Of a stretch of 54,932 nucleotides of DNA, positions 49,141 through 54,932 are shown in pieces. A model generated the notes under the pieces. The model was not told the DNA's origin. It made no database searches and worked only from the letters and a program-made list of their open reading frames with translations. The stretch comes from a virus. The stretch spans positions 1-54,932 of IMG/VR virus record IMGVR_UViG_3300010413_000058, one strand, 5' to 3'. The first letter of the stretch is position 1. Every line of letters begins with the position of its first letter. A program made the position numbers and the translations under genes.

Positions 49141-49779
49141 TCATCGGTCTCTAGTGTCGGTTTCTAACTCGGCAACATCTATGCCATCATATCTGCGGCG
49201 TTTTACAGTGGTAATCATATACCATTCGCCGCTTACAGGTGTAAAACGATCAAGGGATTGAATTTGATAAGATGAGGAGATGTAGAGTTCGTGCCTTTCC
49301 AACCCTAGCATCCCTAGCTCTACGTCCGTCTCCAATGAATGTCCGAACAGACTCTCCGTAACTAAAGCCTTGATATTGTCGTCTATAACATTCCATACAT
49401 GCTTCTTCTGATATGTCTGAGCATCCCAGTCTTCGCCTGACGACCGCTCTAGTTTTCCTGCCAGAACATTGCATTTGTAGAGGACGCTTTGGTACTCAAT
49501 TACTTCGTTCTCGAAAAGGTCAGGCGTCATGTTCATTAATAAGAACTTACGCCCATCCCCAGTGAACTCAACCACATCTCCAACCGCCGCTACGCTGTCG
49601 TACGGCAGAGATGCTTCAATGAAGTATTCTCGAATAAATGGTTTGGTTACTTGACGGTTAAGCTCAAAATCTAAGTAACCTGCCTCTACTTCTCCAGAGG
49701 CACCAGGTGCCGCCCGGACAGCACTGTACGCCGTGCCCACTTCTCTATAGACATCTTTAATATCGAACCCAATTGACAT
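49141..49779 (-). CDS. Head-tail connector/stopper-type protein
   Basis: A 212-residue beta-rich protein. It opens MSIGFDIKDVYREVGTAYSA and shows FTGDGRKFLLMNMTPDLFEN, and later SGEWYMITTVKRRRYDG, the sort of beta barrel used by head-completion stopper proteins. Start ATG 49779 overlaps the preceding stop. It is the last head gene before the glycan island. The assignment is by position and general fold only. Confidence 0.5.
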   Translation of the reverse strand: MSIGFDIKDVYREVGTAYSAVRAAPGASGEVEAGYLDFELNRQVTKPFIREYFIEASLPYDSVAAVGDVVEFTGDGRKFLLMNMTPDLFENEVIEYQSVLYKCNVLAGKLERSSGEDWDAQTYQKKHVWNVIDDNIKALVTESLFGHSLETDVELGMLGLERHELYISSSYQIQSLDRFTPVSGEWYMITTVKRRRYDGIDVAELETDTRDR

Positions 49780-50234
49780 TACTCCGTATCCGACGGGTTG
49801 ATCTTGACCCGATTACTTTCCTCATACGTGATGTCTTTTCCTGTGGTACGGTCGTAAGCGAACCCAGGGGCCAATTGATGTCCAAAAGCTTGCGTAGCCT
49901 CAACGCCCGCAAACTCGAACATCTCTTCCTCTAACGCCTTCTCAAACTTCTCATCCAACTGTTTGATAAGCGTGTTATAGTGATCAAACCTCTGATTCAA
50001 ACTAAATTGCTTGACTTTGAATTTATGGGCACTCTCGGAGTAGAGCATGAAGAAAAGGTGACGCTTTGTCCTCTCCATCAACCACTTTATTCGGAAACTG
50101 GTAGAGGCAGGAAGAGTGAAGCTTGTATCTCTCTGAGCATCATCCACAGCCAACTCATAGTCTATATCATCGAAATAGTTCGACAACCCCTTAATGCTCG
50201 TCTTCACCCTGTAAACTAACTCATCCCTAGTCAC
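49779..50234 (-). CDS. Head completion / adaptor-type protein
   Basis: A 151-residue helical protein starting MTRDELVYRVKTSIKGLSNY. The pattern of helices (DIDYELAVDDAQRDTSFTLP, then RIKWLMERTKRHLFFMLYSE) and its position after the capsid genes fit an adaptor that sits on the portal. GTG 50234 lies behind GAGGAAGAGGACA and overlaps the previous gene by 8 bases. The call is moderate. Confidence 0.5.
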   Translation of the reverse strand: MTRDELVYRVKTSIKGLSNYFDDIDYELAVDDAQRDTSFTLPASTSFRIKWLMERTKRHLFFMLYSESAHKFKVKQFSLNQRFDHYNTLIKQLDEKFEKALEEEMFEFAGVEATQAFGHQLAPGFAYDRTTGKDITYEESNRVKINPSDTE

Positions 50235-50682
50235 TGTCCTCTTCCCTCACGATAAGAGTGGGTTTCTCGTAGTTGATTCCCTCAGTCAACGACTGAATGA
50301 GTTCCTCAGCTTCATCTTTCCTCAAAGCCGCCCTGTTCATCTTCATACCAGTCTCAGTATTGATGACATTGTACCAACCGCCACCTTTGTAATCCATTTC
50401 GTAGAGAGGTCTGGGTTCTTTCTCCTCCCCTTCCTCCACCTCTAGCCCCTCTTTCAGCAAACTCTTAGCAACGTCGCTGAAAGAGGGCTGAGGTTCAGGT
50501 GGAGGTGGAGGAGGGACGGCAGGTTTCTGATCAACTTGTTCAAAAATCCTGACCGTCCCTCTATCCAGAGCTATTTCTGCGGCTATTTCTCGTGGCATCG
50601 TGTCGTAGTCAAAGACGTGACCCTTATACCACAATTCCGTATCTCCTCTAAGAGTCGCCAATAATTCGATCTTTTTAGCCAT
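50227..50682 (-). CDS. Unknown phage protein with a proline-rich linker
   Basis: A 151-residue protein with an N-terminal beta part (ELLATLRGDTELWYKGHVFD), a proline run (AVPPPPPPEPQP, residues 55-66), and an acidic C-terminal half with YEMDYKGGGWYNVINTETGM. The two ends look like small domains joined by the Pro linker. AAGGAGGTACAATCG precedes ATG 50682. No family is recognised. Confidence 0.55.
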   Translation of the reverse strand: MAKKIELLATLRGDTELWYKGHVFDYDTMPREIAAEIALDRGTVRIFEQVDQKPAVPPPPPPEPQPSFSDVAKSLLKEGLEVEEGEEKEPRPLYEMDYKGGGWYNVINTETGMKMNRAALRKDEAEELIQSLTEGINYEKPTLIVREEDSD

Positions 50683-50698
50683 CGATTGTACCTCCTTG

Positions 50699-51184
50699 TT
50701 AGAGTGGCTCCACTTCCACGAGCAAAACAGCGTTGCTCATCTCACTGGTAGGCGTAGCGGTTCTAGTGAGAGCAGCATTCCACTGAATCACATCTCCCAC
50801 CGAAAACTCATTCGCAGCCGCATTGACAACAGCCTGAGTAACACCTGTGTCTCCGCTCTGCAAAGTCGTCTTCTGCATCGAAGCCTCACCGCTGACGTGG
50901 GCGATCTTAGGTTTTGTAGTCAAACACGAAACCCCATTAATCAACACATCAGCCTCCAGAGATAGAGCATTTGAATCATCTTTACCGCTTTTCAGCACCG
51001 ACAACGCCACATTCATAATCTTTCCAGAATAGCGAGCCATACCTAAGGCAATTCCGTTAGCGGAAGCCTTAACCTCGCCTGATATGAGTCCCATTGGGAT
51101 TCCCATATCGACAGCGGCAACTTGCTTGTCAAATGCTGGGCTAGGAAATGGACCCCTCCAATATCTCGGTTCGGTCGGACTCAT
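50699..51184 (-). CDS. Small capsid-associated-type protein
   Basis: A 161-residue Ala/Ser/Val-rich protein starting MSPTEPRYWRGPFPSPAFDK. The pattern (MGLISGEVKASANGIALGMA, then LEADVLINGVSCLTTKPKIA) is beta-rich and has no catalytic motif. AGGAGGTGACCC precedes the ATG. It follows the major capsid gene, so it may be a head protein. No family is recognised. Confidence 0.55.
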   Translation of the reverse strand: MSPTEPRYWRGPFPSPAFDKQVAAVDMGIPMGLISGEVKASANGIALGMARYSGKIMNVALSVLKSGKDDSNALSLEADVLINGVSCLTTKPKIAHVSGEASMQKTTLQSGDTGVTQAVVNAAANEFSVGDVIQWNAALTRTATPTSEMSNAVLLVEVEPL

Positions 51185-51198
51185 GGGTCACCTCCTAA

Positions 51199-52422
51199 TT
51201 AAGCAACGGTTAAGATGTACACGCCATCCCTCTGGTATAGAACCGGCAGACCTTTATTCTGCACTCGAATCCATGTTCCTTCAGGATCCCACTCATCCAT
51301 CGAATCAACTTTCATGCCCCGGGTGCGGGTCAGGCCGAAAGGAGCTTCCATAAACTCAGCAATCTTCGTCCCTTGCACATTGTCACAGAACATGATGAAC
51401 TTGTTGGTGGGAAGGAACTTCTTGGTCATCGTAACGCAGTCCTCACTAGCCTTGAAGCTGGCAGTAGGAGCAGTGGAAACAGTAATCGTCCCCGCCGCAA
51501 CGTCAACGGCACTGATCGTTTCATCTTCCCAAGTGTCTGCGCTGACATCGTGGAACCTTAGGGTAGCTCCCACCTCAAAGTCCGTGGCATCGTCAACGTA
51601 GATCGTCGTTGTTGCTCCGCCCGTAACAGCCGCCGTCAACCAACCCTTCAACTGATACTGCTCGTCGTAAATGACGAAGTTGTCGATGTTGAGAAGATTG
51701 GCGAGGACTGCGGCAGGACGGGCAAACAGATCACCGTTGCCAAAAGCAGACTTCTTCAATAGGGTTTGAATTGAGGTGTTGAGGAACATGTACTTTAGGG
51801 TTTCGGTGGTCAGGAGGGCATAGTTCAAATCTGCCCCAACACTATTCCTGATCGCCAACTTAGCGTCGAATATATCCTCAACGATGTTTGCATTCGCCCC
51901 AGTGCTCCACAGACGGGAGGCGGCGAGAGTAACTACCTGAGCGGAGGGGATACCGTAGTCAACCGTGTGATAAATCCCCTTCATGTCAGTATAGCTGAAA
52001 CTCCCATTTGTGATCATCTTAGCGAACATCCACTCTTTCCGACGATCACACCGATTCCTCAGCATCTTCATATTTCGAGCCAGCATATTCTTTGCTGCCC
52101 AGTGTTGCTGCGTAGTACCTGGCATTCGGAGGTTATTCAGAAATACTTCATCGAAGTACATCTTCTCCTTCCAGAACGCAGCCGTGGCCTGGTGCTGTGA
52201 AATGCCGACAGGCTCGACTTGAGGCGCTTTGGCACCGGGGGCTACAAACGGGGTCATCCCCCTGCTACCAATCATTCCCTCCCACGTGATCGTATCTGAT
52301 TCAGCTGGAATGCTCCCCCAGAGTCCAGACAACACAAGGGAAGGGGACTGCATGAACATTTCTATTAATCTCTGGAGTCGAGCTAATCTCAACTCCGGAA
52401 TCTCGGCAGCGCCTAGTGGCAT
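51199..52422 (-). CDS. Major capsid protein (lambda gpE-like) with an inserted beta domain
   Basis: A 407-residue capsid subunit. The HK97-fold parts read like lambda gpE: FDEVFLNNLRMPGT, KEWMFAKMITNGSFSY, YALLTTETLKYMFLNTS and, at the end, EFMEAPFGLTRTRGMKVDS and VQNKGLPVLYQRDGVYI. Between residues about 262 and 330 is an extra Thr/Ala/Val-rich beta domain (TTTIYVDDATDFEVGATLRF, then TITVSTAPTASFKASEDC) that replaces a short loop in gpE-type proteins. Start ATG 52422 has GAAGGAGGTGAATAG. It lies between decoration and completion genes. Confidence 0.85.
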   Translation of the reverse strand: MPLGAAEIPELRLARLQRLIEMFMQSPSLVLSGLWGSIPAESDTITWEGMIGSRGMTPFVAPGAKAPQVEPVGISQHQATAAFWKEKMYFDEVFLNNLRMPGTTQQHWAAKNMLARNMKMLRNRCDRRKEWMFAKMITNGSFSYTDMKGIYHTVDYGIPSAQVVTLAASRLWSTGANANIVEDIFDAKLAIRNSVGADLNYALLTTETLKYMFLNTSIQTLLKKSAFGNGDLFARPAAVLANLLNIDNFVIYDEQYQLKGWLTAAVTGGATTTIYVDDATDFEVGATLRFHDVSADTWEDETISAVDVAAGTITVSTAPTASFKASEDCVTMTKKFLPTNKFIMFCDNVQGTKIAEFMEAPFGLTRTRGMKVDSMDEWDPEGTWIRVQNKGLPVLYQRDGVYILTVA

Positions 52423-52444
52423 ATCTATTCACCTCCTTCCATTA

Positions 52445-53158
52445 TTATTTCATAATCAGGAACTGCCCATCGACGCTGGCGCCGAGATCAGTCCTGGCTT
52501 GGGCGATCATGTTTGTCAACAATGCGTTATAGAACATGGCATTGCTGAGGACCATTGGAGCAACTGCACCCTTCGCATCTTCCCCTACACCTGTGTTGAC
52601 AGAGTGCATCAGCACCCCAACTGCAACACTGTAGGAGTTAGTGCTCGCAGCACCCGCCTCCACGTGAATGCAGGCGTTGTTGGCAACGGCGAAGGCTCCA
52701 CTGATGGACGCAGTTGTCGTTATTTTTGCCATGTGCAGGTAGGTCGTGCGGTCGATAGCCGTAATTGCCCCTAAGTTCTCCGAACTGGCAGCGTAGGTGT
52801 TATCATCAAGGATGATAATGTCGTCACCCACCACAAACTTGTAACTGTCCTCCATCGTGACGTAGAGGATGTTGGTGGCGGCGTCTGCTACAAGAAAAGC
52901 ACACGCCAGTTGGTGATCTGGGTTGGCTGCACTAGGCAAATTTGCTGCAATACCTGGCATAAGAGGAACGTACTTGCCGACATTTCCAGCAGCCGACAGA
53001 TTCTTCGCCAGAACTGTGCCGGCACGAATTACCCCGTAACCAGGGGCTAGGGTTACTTCTTTGGTCAGGGCTCGGTCGGGTTCACTGTAGAATATTCTTT
53101 TGTAGTCAGTTTGCCCGCCCCTGATGATGGACGGCATGTCCATAACCTGAGTCGTCAT
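52445..53158 (-). CDS. Head decoration-type protein
   Basis: A 237-residue Ala/Thr/Asn-rich protein lying between scaffold/protease and capsid, the position of lambda gpD. It has GYGVIRAGTVLAKNLSAAGN, YVTMEDSYKFVVGDDIIILD, and VLSNAMFYNALLTNMIAQAR. It is longer than gpD (about 110 residues), so it may contain an extra domain or belong to a larger decoration type. GAAGGAGGTGAATAG precedes ATG 53158. Confidence 0.6.
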   Translation of the reverse strand: MTTQVMDMPSIIRGGQTDYKRIFYSEPDRALTKEVTLAPGYGVIRAGTVLAKNLSAAGNVGKYVPLMPGIAANLPSAANPDHQLACAFLVADAATNILYVTMEDSYKFVVGDDIIILDDNTYAASSENLGAITAIDRTTYLHMAKITTTASISGAFAVANNACIHVEAGAASTNSYSVAVGVLMHSVNTGVGEDAKGAVAPMVLSNAMFYNALLTNMIAQARTDLGASVDGQFLIMK

Positions 53159-53185
53159 ATTCTATTCACCTCCTTCTCTGTTATA

Positions 53186-53719
53186 TTAATGCTGTGTTGC
53201 GGGCTTTTCGCCGGCTAGCTCCAGCATCTCGTTTACAAAGTCGTCGTCAGCCTTTTTATCGGCGGCGACATTGGCACCTTCACTGGAACCAGGAGGAGTC
53301 CCACCCCCCATCACTTTCTCAGTCGTGAATCCTTCCCAATCCTTGATCTCTTCTCTCACTGCCTCCCTAAACGCCTTCGCATCCAACACACCATCTTTGA
53401 CAAACTTGTCATGGCGGATCATGGAGCGAACTTTGGGATGCAGTCGGGAGGGGACATCGCTGGTGATCAACTCTTCGTTCCAGATGTGGTGAGCCGTGTT
53501 CTCGATTTCCCTTTCTGCCCTGAGAGCCTCAGCCTTCTCCAGCTTTAGCAGCCGCGAGTTGGTCTCGTCGAGATTCTTGGTCAGACTGTCGTTGGCCTCT
53601 AGGAGATCGGAAATAGTTTCATCCCTCTCATCGATCTCCTTCTGCATCTCAGCCCTAACCTCATCAACGATCTGTTGGTACTCCTCAGGGTGCTCGACTT
53701 TATACTCATTTCTATCCAT
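53186..53719 (-). CDS. Nested scaffold protein (lambda Nu3-like) with its own start
   Basis: The C-terminal part of the protease gene can be made alone from ATG 53719 (MDRNEYKVEHPEEYQQIVDE, 177 residues). The DNA just before it holds AAGGAGGTGAG (53738-53728), eight bases from the start, a better site than in many true genes here. The product is a charged coiled coil with an acidic end, as expected for a scaffold that guides capsid assembly and is then cut by the protease. Lambda makes Nu3 from gpC in the same way. Confidence 0.65.
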   Translation of the reverse strand: MDRNEYKVEHPEEYQQIVDEVRAEMQKEIDERDETISDLLEANDSLTKNLDETNSRLLKLEKAEALRAEREIENTAHHIWNEELITSDVPSRLHPKVRSMIRHDKFVKDGVLDAKAFREAVREEIKDWEGFTTEKVMGGGTPPGSSEGANVAADKKADDDFVNEMLELAGEKPATQH

Positions 53720-54742
53720 TCTCTTTCTCACCTCCTTCTTTTTAGGTTTAACCATCGTTGACAATCTATCCACAGCATGACCGAAAGATCCAATCCTATC
53801 GATCAACCCAACATCCAACGCTTTCTGACCGATAAAGATTTTCCCCTCAGCCATGTCACCCAGTACCTTCTCCTTCTCAACCCCTCTATTCTGAGCCACC
53901 ATATCCACAAACATCGTGTAATAGTGGTCGAGGCGCTCTTGGATATACTTGCGGGATTGGTCGTCGAGGGGGGCGGAGTCGTGGCCCATAGCCTTGTACT
54001 TCCCCGAGTACAAGTAAGTTTTCTTCACCCCCATCTGCTCCTGCTGTTTAGAGTAATCATAGTGAGCCGCTAAGACTCCTATACTGCCCACCCTCGACAC
54101 CGAATTGCTTACAATCTCGTCCGCCGCACTCCCTATCATATATGCCGCACTTGTCATTTGTCCATTAGCGTAAGAGACCATCGGCTTTACACCCCGATAC
54201 GAATGAATCAATTCGGCGACATCGAAGGGGCCGTCCACGGAACCACCTGGCGAATCTATGTCGAACAGCAGACCTTTGACCTCCTTGTCCTCCATCGCCA
54301 CCTGAATATCCCTCATCAGCAGTTCAGCACTCGTCCCACCGCTGATCATAGTGAAAAGGTTCATCTTCTTGGCGATGGTCCCATAGACAGGCAACACACA
54401 TATACCATTGTCTAGACAGTAGGGGCCGTCAGGGCGGTCTTGATTCTTCTTGATTCTAGCCAACTCTCCTTCGGTCAATTCAACTTGCCCTCCACTCACC
54501 CGAACGCCTAAAATCTTGTGCATGTTCTCCAGAGCTTCCTGAGTAATCGCCCAATACTCCTCATTCAAGAAATCGATCAGATGTCCGTATGTCAAATCTT
54601 CGCTCCTCGCTCCTTTACGCCAACTATCTTGACAGATAGCATGGCGCTGTTTCTGGTCTTTGTATTCGTTGGCTAGGGCTCGGTGGCAGCGTGAAGTAAA
54701 ATCCTTATTAGATTCGCCCTTCTTAGGTCTCGGAATCGGCAT
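53186..54742 (-). CDS. Prohead protease (S49/SppA type) with C-terminal scaffold region
   Basis: A 518-residue lambda gpC-like head protease. The N-terminal 45 residues are basic and Cys/His-bearing. The S49 core contains LLFDIDSPGGSVDGPFDV, the nucleophile Ser198 in GQMTSAAYMIGSA, and the base Lys248 or Lys250 in SGKYKAMG. After residue 340 the sequence becomes a charged coiled coil ending in an acidic, Gly-rich tail, typical of the scaffold. A strong internal start at residue 342 (53719) suggests a separate scaffold product. It lies right after the portal gene, as in lambda. Confidence 0.88.
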   Translation of the reverse strand: MPIPRPKKGESNKDFTSRCHRALANEYKDQKQRHAICQDSWRKGARSEDLTYGHLIDFLNEEYWAITQEALENMHKILGVRVSGGQVELTEGELARIKKNQDRPDGPYCLDNGICVLPVYGTIAKKMNLFTMISGGTSAELLMRDIQVAMEDKEVKGLLFDIDSPGGSVDGPFDVAELIHSYRGVKPMVSYANGQMTSAAYMIGSAADEIVSNSVSRVGSIGVLAAHYDYSKQQEQMGVKKTYLYSGKYKAMGHDSAPLDDQSRKYIQERLDHYYTMFVDMVAQNRGVEKEKVLGDMAEGKIFIGQKALDVGLIDRIGSFGHAVDRLSTMVKPKKKEVRKRMDRNEYKVEHPEEYQQIVDEVRAEMQKEIDERDETISDLLEANDSLTKNLDETNSRLLKLEKAEALRAEREIENTAHHIWNEELITSDVPSRLHPKVRSMIRHDKFVKDGVLDAKAFREAVREEIKDWEGFTTEKVMGGGTPPGSSEGANVAADKKADDDFVNEMLELAGEKPATQH

Positions 54743-54755
54743 CTCACTATTCTCC

Positions 54756-54932
54756 TTACTTTGCAGGAGTCTTAGGTTTCTTTTTGGGAGATGGTTCTAT
54801 GCGCTTCTCTTGCAGCATTTCGTCGTCTTCGGGGTCAGTGAGGCGCGGAAACATCTCCTCCTCCGTCGCATGTTGCAATCTGAGTTCCCTATAATTACCG
54901 AATCCCATCCTCTTAGCCAGCTGGGCTTTGGG
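54756..54932 (-). CDS. Probable portal protein, C-terminal end (partial)
   Basis: This frame is open to the right edge of the window and ends at 54756-54758. The 58 visible residues (AQLAKRMGFGNYRELRLQHA, then an acidic block and PSPKKKPKTPAK) have no diagnostic motif. Portal is inferred from the position just upstream of the S49 protease, as in lambda. It has a Lys/Pro-rich tail. Confidence 0.5.
   Translation of the reverse strand, partial: PKAQLAKRMGFGNYRELRLQHATEEEMFPRLTDPEDDEMLQEKRIEPSPKKKPKTPAK

Noticed and set aside
1-54932. Integrase, repressor or tRNA genes that would show lysogeny or insertion
   Set aside because: None was recognised by eye in any frame or spacer; a tRNA scan was not possible, so small RNAs may be missed.

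Overview
The window is a 54.9 kb piece of a tailed-bacteriophage genome with a long non-contractile (siphovirus-like) tail, or a prophage of one. The evidence is a lambda-like late region in canonical order: end of a probable portal gene, S49 prohead protease with a nested scaffold, decoration protein, lambda gpE-like major capsid protein, head completion genes, tail terminator, tail tube, tail chaperone pair with a -1 frameshift, 1330-residue tape measure, and tail tip proteins like lambda gpM, gpL, gpK and gpJ. No integrase, repressor, tRNA, CRISPR array or insertion sequence was seen. Most genes are preceded by a strong AAGGAGGTG-type ribosome binding site, and many overlap as ATGA or TGATG. 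A small lysis-region lipoprotein hints at a diderm host, but the host cannot be named.

Layout. Positions 1-6487 (+ strand) are a T4-like recombination/replication module: gp32-like single-strand binding protein, RecA-like recombinase, 5'-3' exonuclease, PD-(D/E)XK nuclease, and an SbcCD/gp46-gp47-like complex whose ATPase is split into two genes at the zinc hook. Positions 6488-9611 (+) hold about a dozen tiny genes, mostly Cys-rich zinc ribbons. Four copies of a structured repeat (stem CCAGCGGT/ACCGCTGG) sit in the gaps, each just upstream of a ribosome binding site. The two strands converge at 9608-9611, where the stop codons overlap.

The rest is on the minus strand and is transcribed from right to left. 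The order is portal end, protease/scaffold, decoration, capsid and connectors (54932-49141). Next comes a glycan island (49113-41692) with a GT4-GT9 fusion, a GT2, a GT4, a remnant GT2, two methyltransferases, a zinc ribbon and a B12-type radical SAM enzyme. Neck, tail tube, chaperone, tape measure and tail tip follow (41695-29343), then receptor-side fibre-like proteins (29326-27108). Four consecutive genes (27094-20179) have Sec signal peptides; one is a 1324-residue protein with two glycosidase-like domains, the second clearly GH26-like. Further structural genes and a second glycan cluster (truncated sulfotransferase, YkgJ-like Cys cluster, methyltransferase, GT2) occupy 20159-13838. A 734-residue protein made of about 31 repeats of 21 residues comes next, and a lysis-like cassette (11291-9608) ends the operon.

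Taken together, the virus seems to invest heavily in carbohydrate chemistry: enzymes that could decorate its virion or the host surface, plus exported enzymes that could degrade host or environmental glycan. All functions come from reading motifs by eye; no database search was run.
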